Shown piece by piece: positions 16,689 to 25,321 of a stretch of DNA of 64,000 bases (position 1 is the first letter of the stretch; each line of letters opens with the position of its first letter). A program made the translations under genes and the position numbers. Under the pieces are notes generated by a model. That model had not been told where the DNA came from, did not search any database, and saw only the letters and a program-made list of their open reading frames with translations. The stretch lies in assembly GCA_035443185.1 (NCBI GenBank), contig DAORRV010000007.1, positions 1 through 64,000 of the forward strand. The letters run 5' to 3'. The stretch comes from UBA2330 sp035443185. Its GTDB lineage: Bacteria; Bacteroidota; Ignavibacteria; Tepidaquicellales; Tepidaquicellaceae.

Positions 16689-17690
16689 ATGAAAAAAACG
16701 AACGTTAAAGAAACCAACAGCATCAACATTCCAACAATAATGCGGATTGCATATATCGACAGACAGATCTCGATGAATAATTATCCGTCAGCAATAAAAC
16801 TTTCAAAAGAATATGAAGTCAGTTCGAAGACTATTATCCGTACAATTGAATTCATGAAAAGTTTTTATAATGCTCCCATCGAATATGACAAAAGTATAAA
16901 GGGATATTTTTATTCAGACAAAAATTTCAAACTGGTTAAATTCGATCTGAATGATGAAGACCTGCGCTCACTTGCTTTGATAAGCAATGCCTTTAAAATT
17001 TACGGCGGTAAACCTTTTTCAAGTGATCTGAATTCTTTTTTTAATAAAATTTACTATATCTATAATGACAAGTACAGCATACAGCTCAAAGACATAGAAA
17101 ATATTATCAGCTTCAGGATCAGGAATTCAAGGTCTGTAGATACTAAATTTTTTGAGATAATAAAAACTGCGATCATAAATTCAGAAACTTTAAAGTGCCG
17201 GTATTATTCAGGGTATTCAGGACAGACTACTGACAGAGAACTCGATCCATATCATATTGTCAACGATAAAGGTGAATGGTATTTAATTGCATTTTGTCAC
17301 AGAGATAATAAAATAAAACTATTTTCCATCAGCAGATTTAAGGAAGTACATCCGTCGGGAAAACAATTCTCACCGGTTGATGATTTTAATGTTGAGAAAT
17401 TTTTTGAGGACAGTTTTGGAGTTTTTAATGATGACAAAAAAATTAAAGTAAGGATGAGATTTGAAAAAAGGTCTGCAGGTTATATAAAGGAAAAAACATG
17501 GCACAGATCTCAGATCATAAAAGAAAATAAAAAGGACGGCAGCGTTATATTGGAGATGACTGTAAACAGTTCAGACGAAATAAAGCACTGGGTACTAAGC
17601 TGGGGTAGATCCTGCACTTTGCTTTCTCCAAAAACTCTCGTCGATGAAATCAAAAGTGATCTTAAATCCACTCTCAAAAATTATTCCTGA
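16689..17690 (+). CDS. HTH-WYL transcriptional regulator
   Basis: The N-terminal winged helix-turn-helix (about 12-70, 'YPSAIKLSKEYEVSSKTIIRTIEFM') is followed by a WYL domain (about 155-235). The eponymous motif appears as 'GEWYLIAFC' and the ligand loop as 'ISRFKEV'. A C-terminal WCX-like part follows (about 250-325). WYL proteins sense small ligands or nucleic acid pieces and control defence, DNA-damage or metabolic genes. No target operon lies beside it: the downstream neighbour is convergent. A perfect 8-bp inverted repeat lies about 60 bases after the stop and could be an operator (inference). Confidence 0.88.
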   Translation: MKKTNVKETNSINIPTIMRIAYIDRQISMNNYPSAIKLSKEYEVSSKTIIRTIEFMKSFYNAPIEYDKSIKGYFYSDKNFKLVKFDLNDEDLRSLALISNAFKIYGGKPFSSDLNSFFNKIYYIYNDKYSIQLKDIENIISFRIRNSRSVDTKFFEIIKTAIINSETLKCRYYSGYSGQTTDRELDPYHIVNDKGEWYLIAFCHRDNKIKLFSISRFKEVHPSGKQFSPVDDFNVEKFFEDSFGVFNDDKKIKVRMRFEKRSAGYIKEKTWHRSQIIKENKKDGSVILEMTVNSSDEIKHWVLSWGRSCTLLSPKTLVDEIKSDLKSTLKNYS

Positions 17691-18065
17691 TAAAAATTCT
17701 TTATCACTTTAGATTATATAAAAATTTAATAATTACGTTTTACTTTTTACAAAGGACATTGTTTGTCCTTTAAACATTTTAACTTGTATAACAATTATAA
17801 CAATAGAGGAAGAACCAATATGAAATCCGGTACTTCAGATTTCGACCTGCCTCACTTTTTTTAGTATTCATTTCGCAAATTCGGAGATTGCTTCGCCTGA
17901 AGATCACAGGCTCGTAAAGACATTTTTTTTTCGAATTGCTTCCACGAATGAATTCGGGTTCGCAAAAACATAAAAAAAACCCGCAAAGAAGTCAATCATC
18001 TCTGCGGGATAGAAATACTTAAAAATTATTTATTTGAAATTTTTAATTTGTAATTTGAAATTGAA
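17691..18065. other. 375-base intergenic region: inverted repeat, 14-codon ORF, structured repeat, terminator
   Basis: Contents in order: AAAGGACA-N5-TGTCCTTT at 17751-17771; a 14-codon ORF at 17820-17864 (MKSGTSDFDLPHFF) preceded by AGAGGAAG; a more GC-rich stretch at 17871-17960 with 'GGAGATTGCTTCG', resembling a widely dispersed bacterial repeat; and the nrdJ terminator. The ORF is too short to judge; it may be a leader peptide, a remnant or chance. Confidence 0.5.
17972..18008 (-). terminator. Rho-independent terminator of the ribonucleotide reductase gene
   Basis: On the minus strand CCCGCAGAGA-loop-TCTTTGCGGG forms a 10-bp stem (one mismatch) followed by eight T's. It lies about 60 bases after the nrdJ stop. 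Confidence 0.85.
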
Positions 18066-21000
18066 TCAACTGCATCCGCTAGTTTCACCACAGGTAATAC
18101 ACTTCAGACACGTACCGTTTCTTACCATCGTCACGCTGTGGCATTGCTGACAAATGTCACCTGTGTAACCTTTCAGCTTTGCCTCTCTTATTTTTTCCAT
18201 AGATCGGGTCTGAGACTGCTCCTGAGTTTTTGCAAGTTTAATTTTATTTGATGCAGCAGCTGTTGATTTATCAGGCTTATTAAAATCTATGCCCGGTTCA
18301 TCAATTATCCTTTCACTGTAAACTTCCTCTTCATCAAAGTCAGTATCATTATCAAGTTTACTCAAAGCATCAATAGGTGATCTCTGATACTCGGTATTAT
18401 TTTCAATATGTGAAAGATCATTTCTGCTAAGATAAGTTACAGCCAGCTCTCTGAATATATAATCAATTATTGAAGTACTCATTTTAATATTCGGATTACC
18501 AACGACTATTCCGTTCGGCTCAAATCTTGTATATACAAACGCATCTACAAATTCATCCAACGGTACGCCGTGCTGAAGTCCGAGCGATATTGCAATTGCA
18601 AAACAGTTCATCAGACTTCTGAATGCTGCACCTTCTTTATGCATGTCGATGAAGATCTCCCCTAGCTGTCCGTTTTCATATTCACCGGTTCTCAGATAGA
18701 CAGAGTGTGTTCCGATCTTTGCTTTTTGTGTATAACCTTTTCGTCTGAACGGAAGCTTTCTTCTCTTTGCAATATATCTGTGAATTATCCTCTCGGCAAT
18801 TTTTACAATGTCATGAGATCTGGATGCTTCAGTATTTATATCAACTGAATTATTGTAATCAATAATATCGTCATCTTTTATACTGTTCAGCGGCTGAGAT
18901 AATTTCGATCCGTCTCTGTAAAGTGCATTGGCTTTAATTCCAAGTCTCCATGAATTCAGATATGCATTTTTCATATCTTCAATAGTAGCATGATCAGGAA
19001 GATTGATCGTCTTTGAAATAGCACCTGAAATAAACGGCTGAGCTGCTGCCATTATTTTTATATGTGCATCAGCTAAAATATATCTCGTTCCTTTTTTACC
19101 GCATTTATTTGCGCAGTCAAAAATTGCATACTCTTCTTTCTTAAGATATGGCGCACCTTCTACAGTCATAGTACCGCAGACAAAATCATTAGCTTCTTCG
19201 ATCTGCTCTTTTGAAAAGCCGAGTTCCTTAAGTATATTGAATGACGGGTCATCTGTTTGATCTTCTGAAAAGCCAAGTGCATTTTTACAAAAGCCTGAGC
19301 CGAGCGTCCATTTATTAAATGCAAAATTAATATCAAAAACTGACGGAAGAGATTTCTCAACTTTAGAAATGATCTCTTTTGTAAATCCTTTTTCAGATAA
19401 TGACTGTGCATTTATGTGCGGACATCCGATCAGCGAGCCGTGACCTTTTGTATATTTAATTATTTCGTCAATTTCTTTTTCGTTGTATCCGAGATTTCTC
19501 AGAGCGGGCGGAACAGACTGATTTATAATTTTAAAATATCCGCCGCCGGCAAGTTTCTTAAATTTTACCAAAGCAAAATCCGGCTCTACACCTGTAGTGT
19601 CACAGTCCATTAGAAGTCCGATAGTTCCTGTCGGAGCTATTACCGTTACCTGTGCATTTCTGAATCCGTGTTTTTCGCCAAGCTCGAGAGCTTTGTCTGC
19701 ATCTTCGATCGCAGCTTTTATTAAAGGCTCGGGACAATGATTTTTATTTATTCCCATCGGAGTGATCGACAGATCTTCGTATTCACTTGCGCCTACATTG
19801 TATACAGCTCTTCTGTGATTTCGGATCACGCGAAGCATGTTCTGTTCATTCTCTTTATATCTCTGAAACGGTCCAAGCTCTTTTGCCATTTCAGCTGAAG
19901 TGGAATAAGATGTCATGTGAAGAATTGCAGTAAGTGCGCCGGTTATAGAAAGTGCTTCAGGAGAATCATAAGGAATTCCCTTTACCATCAGCAATGCGCC
20001 GAGGTTTGCATAGCCAAGTCCAAGTGTCCTGTATTCATAAGAAAGTTTTGCAATATTTTTACTCGGAAACTGAGCCATGAGAACGCTGATCTCTAGTACA
20101 ATTGTCCATAGTCTTGATGCATGTCTGTATCTGTCAATTTCAAAACCTGTCGTTTCATTATTATAAAATTTCATCAGATTCAGAGATGCAAGATTACATG
20201 CTGTATCATCGAGGAACATATATTCCGAACACGGATTTGATGCAATGATTTTTCCGCCTTCGGGACATGTGTGCCAGTCGTTGATAATATCGTGATACTG
20301 AATTCCGGGATCTGCACATGACCAGGCAGCATAAGCTATCTGTTCCCAAAGATCCCGTGACTTATAACTTTTATATGGCTTTGGCTCGCGGTTTTCTGCG
20401 GAAGCTTTTTTTAATTCCGTCCTCCAGTATGTATTCCAGTCACCGTCTGCTACAACTGATTCCATGAATGCATTTGTAACTCTCACGCTGTTGTTTGAAT
20501 TTTGTCCGGATACAGTAAGGTATGCTTCAGAATTCCAGTCTGTATTATATTCCGGAATTTCCATTTCTTTATATCCAAGTTTTCCAAGCTGAATAACACG
20601 CTCTATATAATTTTCGGGGATATGAATTTTTCTTGCATCGTGAATTGCCTGCGCTAATTGTTTATTTGTGTTTTTGTCAAAGCCGTCATTTTCAGGATGA
20701 ACACTGTGACATGCTTTCATGATCTTATTAAGGTAAACATTTAGAAGTTTTGAACCTGTTACAAGAGCTGCGACTTTCTGCTCTTCCATTCCTTTCCAGT
20801 TTATATACTCTTCTATATCAGGATGATCCATATCGAGAGTTACCATTTTAGCAGCGCGTCTTGTAGTACCGCCGGATTTAATTGCACCTGCGCTTCGGTC
20901 TCCAATTTTTAGAAATGACATCAGCCCTGAAGATCTGCCGCCACCGCTGAGTGGTTCGTTCACTCCTCTTACATTTGAAAAATTTGAACCCGTACCTGAA

Positions 21001-21683
21001 CCATATTTAAATAATCTCGCTTCGCGTACCCACAGATCCATTATGCCTCCGTCATTAACGAGATCATCAGAAAGTGATTGTATAAAACAAGCATGCGGCT
21101 GTGGATGTGTATAAGCGTCTTTTGAAGTAGTAAGTTTTCCGGAGATCGGATCTACATAAAAATGTCCCTGCGATGGTCCGGTAATTCCGTAAGCCCAGTT
21201 AAGTCCTGTGTTAAACCACTGCGGAGAATTCGGAGCTGCATACTGCATAGCCAGCATATAACAAAGCTCTTCGAAAAAATTCGCAGCATCTTCTTCATGA
21301 TCAAAATAATTGTGCTTCCATCCCCAGTATGTCCAGCAACCTGCAAGCCTGTTGAATACCTGTCTCGAATCATTTTCCGAAGTATATCTTTCTTCTTCGA
21401 TCACGTCTTTAAGTTTTTCATGATCAGGTTCAGATCTCTGAAGCCAGCCCGGAACTCCCTCCTCTTCCACTTTTTTCATATAGACAGGGACTCCTGCTTT
21501 TCTGAAATATTTCTGAGCAAGAATATCTGTAGCTACCTGAGTCCAGTGGTCAGGTACTTTGATATCGTTCATTTCGAAAACTATAGAACCATCAGGGTTA
21601 CGTATTACAGAAGATCGGGAATCAAATTCAATTTGATCATAAGCTGAAATGCCTTTGTTTACTAGGAGTCGGGATATTTTCAT
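18066..21683 (-). CDS. nrdJ: Class II (adenosylcobalamin-dependent) ribonucleoside-diphosphate reductase
   Basis: The 1205-residue product has the class II NrdJ layout: N-terminal substrate region ('QYAAPNSPQWFNTGLNWAYG'), 'KYGSGTGSNFSNVRG', the active-site loop 'NPCSEYMFLDDTACNLASLNL' (about 485-505), the 'APTGTIGLLMDCDTTGVEPDFAL' beta-strand region in two parts, and a C-terminal Cys-rich tail (two CxxC-type pairs ending CGETSGCS). It reduces ribonucleotides to deoxyribonucleotides using adenosylcobalamin and needs no oxygen. Length fits the long NrdJ type. No cobalamin riboswitch or partner gene is visible upstream, and no class I or III enzyme is in the window. Confidence 0.96.
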   Translation of the reverse strand: MKISRLLVNKGISAYDQIEFDSRSSVIRNPDGSIVFEMNDIKVPDHWTQVATDILAQKYFRKAGVPVYMKKVEEEGVPGWLQRSEPDHEKLKDVIEEERYTSENDSRQVFNRLAGCWTYWGWKHNYFDHEEDAANFFEELCYMLAMQYAAPNSPQWFNTGLNWAYGITGPSQGHFYVDPISGKLTTSKDAYTHPQPHACFIQSLSDDLVNDGGIMDLWVREARLFKYGSGTGSNFSNVRGVNEPLSGGGRSSGLMSFLKIGDRSAGAIKSGGTTRRAAKMVTLDMDHPDIEEYINWKGMEEQKVAALVTGSKLLNVYLNKIMKACHSVHPENDGFDKNTNKQLAQAIHDARKIHIPENYIERVIQLGKLGYKEMEIPEYNTDWNSEAYLTVSGQNSNNSVRVTNAFMESVVADGDWNTYWRTELKKASAENREPKPYKSYKSRDLWEQIAYAAWSCADPGIQYHDIINDWHTCPEGGKIIASNPCSEYMFLDDTACNLASLNLMKFYNNETTGFEIDRYRHASRLWTIVLEISVLMAQFPSKNIAKLSYEYRTLGLGYANLGALLMVKGIPYDSPEALSITGALTAILHMTSYSTSAEMAKELGPFQRYKENEQNMLRVIRNHRRAVYNVGASEYEDLSITPMGINKNHCPEPLIKAAIEDADKALELGEKHGFRNAQVTVIAPTGTIGLLMDCDTTGVEPDFALVKFKKLAGGGYFKIINQSVPPALRNLGYNEKEIDEIIKYTKGHGSLIGCPHINAQSLSEKGFTKEIISKVEKSLPSVFDINFAFNKWTLGSGFCKNALGFSEDQTDDPSFNILKELGFSKEQIEEANDFVCGTMTVEGAPYLKKEEYAIFDCANKCGKKGTRYILADAHIKIMAAAQPFISGAISKTINLPDHATIEDMKNAYLNSWRLGIKANALYRDGSKLSQPLNSIKDDDIIDYNNSVDINTEASRSHDIVKIAERIIHRYIAKRRKLPFRRKGYTQKAKIGTHSVYLRTGEYENGQLGEIFIDMHKEGAAFRSLMNCFAIAISLGLQHGVPLDEFVDAFVYTRFEPNGIVVGNPNIKMSTSIIDYIFRELAVTYLSRNDLSHIENNTEYQRSPIDALSKLDNDTDFDEEEVYSERIIDEPGIDFNKPDKSTAAASNKIKLAKTQEQSQTRSMEKIREAKLKGYTGDICQQCHSVTMVRNGTCLKCITCGETSGCS

Positions 21684-22025
21684 TTACATATATATATAAG
21701 AATTTTGATAAATAATTTTTAAAATGAATTAGTTAATCAGACATTTTTATTAATTCAGTTTTAAAATATTACAAGTATTAGTTGGAGGTATTTTGTAAGA
21801 TTTTATTTGTAAAATTATGAGAATCCTTTTTTAAATGCAATCGCTTTTATAAAATATACCTATTGATTTTAAATTATTTTTTTAATGAAAAATATTTTGA
21901 TGTAATTTTTCAATATTTTGTGTTTTAAAAAGTTTGAAATCGTTAAATGATTTTTAAATTAATACTATCACACTTTTAAATTAATTAAATTATTTAAAAA
22001 TTTTTTTAATATTTATTTTTTTGTT
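21684..22025. other. AT-rich divergent promoter region between nrdJ and the PhzF gene
   Basis: About 340 bases with very few G or C. It must hold promoters for both divergent genes, but no clear TTTG/TAnnTTTG pair, cobalamin riboswitch core or NrdR-type palindrome could be made out by eye. Confidence 0.5.
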
Positions 22026-22844
22026 ATGATAAAAATTTTCACAGTTGATGCTTTTACCGACAGACCATTCTCTGGAAACCCGGCGGCAGTATGCCTTCCG
22101 AACGTTGAGCTTAGTGAGGAAGTCATGCAAAAGATCGCTTTCGAAATGAATCTTTCCGAAACCGCCTTTGTCACAAAACTTGATGACGGATTCAGTCTCA
22201 GATGGTTTACTCCGAAAGCTGAAGTTGAATTGTGCGGTCACGCTACTCTTGCCAGCGCACATATACTATGGCAGGAAAAAATGATTTCCGAAAATGAAGA
22301 AGCAGTTTTTTATTCAAAGTATAAAGGAATTCTCAAAGCAAAAAAGTCAGGCAGCGAGATCACTCTGAACTTTCCTGTAAACAAACCATTACCGTCAGAT
22401 AGAAATGAAATTCTCGAAAAAGCATTAGGTGTAAATTCTGTTTCACTGAATACTATTTTTACGACAGAACATCATTATATTGTCGAATTAAATTCCGAAG
22501 AGAATTTAAAAAATGTAAAACCTGATTTCAGTCTGCTTGAAACTTTACCAAAATACGGAGTAATTATAACTTCAAAATCCGATGATCCTGAATTTGATTT
22601 CGTATCAAGATTCTTTGCTCCATCAAAAGGAGTAAAGGAAGATCCGGTCACAGGTTCTGCACATTGTGTACTTGCACCGTTTTGGTCAGAAAAGCTCGGG
22701 AAGAAAAAAATGAATGCTTTTCAGGCTTCCGAAAGAGGCGGGGTATTAAGTGTTGAATTAAAAGACGAAAGAGTATTAATTTCTGGAAATGCTGTTACTG
22801 TTACAGCAGGAGAATTATTTCTCCATACAGACAGCTTCTCTTAA
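22026..22844 (+). CDS. PhzF family isomerase
   Basis: The product (272 residues) shows the PhzF pattern: 'VDAFTDRPFSGNPAAVC' (about 6-22), 'MNLSETAFV' with the catalytic Glu (about 43-51), 'WFTPKAEVELCGHATLASAH' (about 60-79), and the second-half mirror 'SRFFAPSKGVKEDPVTGSAHC' in two parts (about 197-217). PhzF of phenazine producers isomerises a dihydro-hydroxyanthranilate; most genomic homologues, like this one without other phz genes, have unknown substrates. Length is normal. It is divergent from nrdJ. Confidence 0.92.
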   Translation: MIKIFTVDAFTDRPFSGNPAAVCLPNVELSEEVMQKIAFEMNLSETAFVTKLDDGFSLRWFTPKAEVELCGHATLASAHILWQEKMISENEEAVFYSKYKGILKAKKSGSEITLNFPVNKPLPSDRNEILEKALGVNSVSLNTIFTTEHHYIVELNSEENLKNVKPDFSLLETLPKYGVIITSKSDDPEFDFVSRFFAPSKGVKEDPVTGSAHCVLAPFWSEKLGKKKMNAFQASERGGVLSVELKDERVLISGNAVTVTAGELFLHTDSFS

Positions 22845-22855
22845 TACATTACAAT

Positions 22856-22928
22856 GCCTCAAAGTATCAAAGACTCAAAGTTAAAAAGCTTTTAATTAAA
22901 CGTCTTAGAAACTTAGAGACTTAGAGAA
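22856..22928. repeat. Period-8 palindromic element (copy 2)
   Basis: Left arm 22856-22880 (GCCTCAAA GTATCAAA GACTCAAA) and right arm 22901-22928 (CTTAGAAA CTTAGAGA CTTAGAGA) are inverted relative to each other with a 20-base centre. It lies between PhzF and the DUF6483-like gene. Confidence 0.75.
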
Positions 22929-22952
22929 AAACTAAATTTTTAAAATATAAAT

Positions 22953-23663
22953 ATGCTGCAAAGAGATTACTTAATGAAAATGGTAGAGATGCTTACGGCT
23001 GTTATGGCAAAGGTGATCTTTAATAAAGAGCAGAAGAAGTATGATGAAGCTCTTACTGAAATAGAAAATGCCGGTAAGAATATTATCGGTCTGGATATTG
23101 GAATGGTAAAGATACTGAAGATAGATGACTTCACAGGACTTATGAAAACGTCCGATGTCTTTGCCGGCAGATGTCTGATCTCTGCTGAGCTTCTTTTAGA
23201 ATATGCTAAGATACTTGAAGAAAAAGGAACTGACACAGATCTTAAATATGATTTTTACAATAAATCTTTTCGCCTTTATACAGAAGCTTTACTGACAAAG
23301 GAAATTCTTGAGCCCACTGAATATATTGAAAAAGCCGAAAGCATTTTACCTGTACTGAGTAACTCAGGATATTTTAATATTCAGTATGATTACTATTCTA
23401 ATAATCTGACCTTGTTTGAGTTTTATAATTTATCAGGAAATTATTCAAAGGCAGAAGATATTCTGTTTAATATTCTTGAATCCGGATCTGAACTGTCTTC
23501 GGAAGATGATGAAGAAAATAAAAGAAAATTAAGAAAGAGAGCTGTAGCTTTTTATAATGATCTGCTTAGCATGGATGAAGAAAAGCTTGCAAGCGGAAAC
23601 TTTTCAAAAGACGAAGCTGAAGATGGTCTTCAGGAAATTATGAAAATGATGAAATTAAATTAA
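22953..23663 (+). CDS. DUF6483-like helical protein
   Basis: 236 residues, entirely helical in appearance. It begins with 'LQRDYLMKMVEMLTAVMAKV' (about 2-21), followed by 'KKYDEALTEIENAGKNIIGLD', then TPR-like pairs (for example 'YNLSGNYSKAEDILFNILE', about 160-178). This matches the DUF6483 family, whose role is unknown. There is no signal peptide, so it is cytoplasmic. It lies 36 bases before the FKBP gene on the same strand and is probably co-transcribed. Confidence 0.7.
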   Translation: MLQRDYLMKMVEMLTAVMAKVIFNKEQKKYDEALTEIENAGKNIIGLDIGMVKILKIDDFTGLMKTSDVFAGRCLISAELLLEYAKILEEKGTDTDLKYDFYNKSFRLYTEALLTKEILEPTEYIEKAESILPVLSNSGYFNIQYDYYSNNLTLFEFYNLSGNYSKAEDILFNILESGSELSSEDDEENKRKLRKRAVAFYNDLLSMDEEKLASGNFSKDEAEDGLQEIMKMMKLN

Positions 23664-23699
23664 AAATATTATATAAATTAAATAATCAAAACCTAAAAA

Positions 23700-24470
23700 A
23701 TGAAAAAAATTTTTTTAACACTAATTGTATTTTTTGCTTTCTGCGGAAATTCATTTTCACAAAGTGATACAAATACTGCATTAAGCGGATTGAAATATTT
23801 AATCCTAGAGGAGGGAGACGGACCGGATGCAGAATCAGGCAAAGCTGTTGAAGTTCATTATACCGGCTATCTTCTCGATGGAAAAAAATTCGATTCATCA
23901 CTCGACAGAAATGAACCAATAATGTTTGTACTCGGCGCAGGTCAGGTGATCAAGGGCTGGGACGAAGGTATTTCACTAATGAATGTCGGAGATAAAATGC
24001 GTCTTATAATTCCATCAGAACTTGCATATGGAAATAAAGGTGCAGGCGATATCATTCCTCCGGATGCGACTCTTGTATTTGACGTTGAGCTTGTAAGTGT
24101 CGGCGATCCGAAAACTTCTATTGCTGAAGTATTATTATCTACTATCGTAGATGTGAATGTACAAGCTGCTATAAGTCAGTACAAAGAATTAAAAGCTAAT
24201 GAACCGGATATTTATAATTTTAAAGAAAGCGAACTTAATAAACTCGGTTATCAGCTTTTTCAGATCGGGAAAATTCCGGATGCACTTGAAATTTTAAAAC
24301 TGAATGTTGAAATGTTTCCAAATTCATCAAATGTATATGACAGTCTTGGTGAGGCTTATAAGGTTTCGGGAAACAATGAACTTGCAATTGTAAATTACAA
24401 TAAATCTCTTGAACTGAATCCTGAGAATGAAAACGCGAAGAATATGCTTAAAGAACTTGAGGGGAAATAG
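23700..24470 (+). CDS. Exported FKBP-type peptidyl-prolyl isomerase with TPR tail
   Basis: A signal peptide (about 1-20) is followed by an FKBP domain (about 25-115). FKBP landmarks are 'VEVHYTGYLLDGKKFDSSLDR', 'VIKGWDEGISLMNVGDKMRL' (in parts), 'IPSELAYGNKGAG' and 'IPPDATLVFDVELV'. Two TPR-like repeats form the C-terminus (about 175-255). It should speed proline isomerisation of proteins in the periplasm, with the TPRs as a docking site. Length 256. It forms a likely operon with the preceding DUF6483-like gene. Confidence 0.92.
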   Translation: MKKIFLTLIVFFAFCGNSFSQSDTNTALSGLKYLILEEGDGPDAESGKAVEVHYTGYLLDGKKFDSSLDRNEPIMFVLGAGQVIKGWDEGISLMNVGDKMRLIIPSELAYGNKGAGDIIPPDATLVFDVELVSVGDPKTSIAEVLLSTIVDVNVQAAISQYKELKANEPDIYNFKESELNKLGYQLFQIGKIPDALEILKLNVEMFPNSSNVYDSLGEAYKVSGNNELAIVNYNKSLELNPENENAKNMLKELEGK

Positions 24471-24522
24471 TTATTCATTTAAAAAAGTGTAATTAATAAT
24501 TTTTGAAGAAAACTTTTGAATC

Positions 24523-24686
24523 GCCTCAAAGTCTCTAAGATTCAAAGTTAACAAAAATAATGAACTATCCTGCAGCGTTGTATCTTATTTTATGCTTAAA
24601 ACAAATCTTTACGTCACAAGTGGTGGGGAATTAAATTCAAATAGATTAAAATTATTTTCCTTTGAGCCTTCGAGACTTTGAGGCAA
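24523..24686. repeat. Period-8 palindromic element (copy 3)
   Basis: Left arm 24523-24550 (GCCTCAAA GTCTCTAA GATTCAAA) and right arm 24659-24688 (CTTTGAGC CTTCGAGA CTTTGAGG). The core before the right arm, 'TTTACGTCACAA' to 'AGATTAAAATTATT', is shared with copy 5 at 34045-34085, which shows the two are homologous over more than the arms. It fills the space between the convergent FKBP and cspA genes. Confidence 0.8.
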
Positions 24687-24721
24687 GCTATATATTTTTG
24701 ATATACAAATGAATTTTGTGC

Positions 24722-24757
24722 AAAAAAAAAGCCCGTGAATTAATTCACGGGCTTTTT
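24722..24757. terminator. Bidirectional rho-independent terminator
   Basis: GCCCGTGAATT-AATTCACGGGC is a perfect 11-bp palindromic stem (24731-24752), flanked by nine A's on one side and five T's on the other. It serves the cspA gene on the minus strand and can also stop plus-strand transcription. Confidence 0.92.
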
Positions 24758-24773
24758 AATTCTTAAGTTAAAA

Positions 24774-24977
24774 TTACATAACTTTAGAAACGTTGGCTGC
24801 CTGAGGACCTTTTGCTCCGTCTTCTACTTCAAATTCAACTTCATCACCTTCGTCAAGTTTTTTATAACCTTCAGAGTTGATAGCTTTGAAATGAACGAAA
24901 ACGTCTTGTCCGTCTGCTCTGGTTATGAAGCCATAACCTTTAGTAGCGTTGAACCATTTAACAGTTCCTTTTTCCAT
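24774..24977 (-). CDS. cspA: Cold shock protein (CspA family)
   Basis: The start at 24977 gives the standard 67-residue cold-shock domain, MEKGTVKWFNATKGYGFI; a longer frame from 25019 adds 14 unlikely residues. RNP1 (KGYGFI) and RNP2 (DVFVHF) motifs are both present, so it should bind single-stranded RNA/DNA and act as an RNA chaperone. It has its own terminator and a long upstream leader that may be structured. Confidence 0.96.
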   Translation of the reverse strand: MEKGTVKWFNATKGYGFITRADGQDVFVHFKAINSEGYKKLDEGDEVEFEVEDGAKGPQAANVSKVM

Positions 24978-25321
24978 TGCTGATTTCTTTTTTGTGTTAG
25001 TGAAAATGTACTGCTGCAACTTTTGGCTCTTAAAACTTTTTAACCGTTTGGTACTTTATTACCTCTGGGTTAATTGCTGCGAATCTCACTCCAAAAAAGG
25101 ATTTAATCTTACATCAGCAAAATATTAAAAGCTTGTTACTACTTTCTTATTTTGGTAGAACAATTCCGGTCTCCCGGAACAAAAACGCTGTACTGTTTTT
25201 TTACGGTTACAATTTAGCTATATCAATCTGTAAATACAACTTATATAACCATATTGGTAAATTAATTTTTAATCCTTACTTTTAATATATCAAAGGTTTA
25301 TTTTATGAAAATTTTATTTTT
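24978..25321 (-). promoter_or_regulatory. Candidate structured cspA leader / divergent control region
   Basis: 344 bases between divergent cspA and ptsI. On the minus strand, TTCCGG-GAGA-CCGGAA (25164-25179) is a perfect 6-bp stem with a GNRA tetraloop. The 190 bases from there to cspA are richer in G and C than other spacers here. Long structured leaders are known for cspA mRNAs. No promoter could be fixed by eye, so this is a guess based on position. Confidence 0.4.

Noticed and set aside
16689..17690. WYL regulator as part of a phage-defence island
   Set aside because: No restriction, nuclease, helicase or other defence gene lies nearby; the neighbours are housekeeping genes.
21162..21647. 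161-codon open frame opposite nrdJ
   Set aside because: Antisense to a conserved ribonucleotide reductase and without a recognisable domain or ribosome site.
21684..22025. Cobalamin riboswitch before the B12-dependent ribonucleotide reductase
   Set aside because: Searched for the conserved B12-box-like GCCACTG core and associated stems; the spacer is almost pure A/T and shows none.
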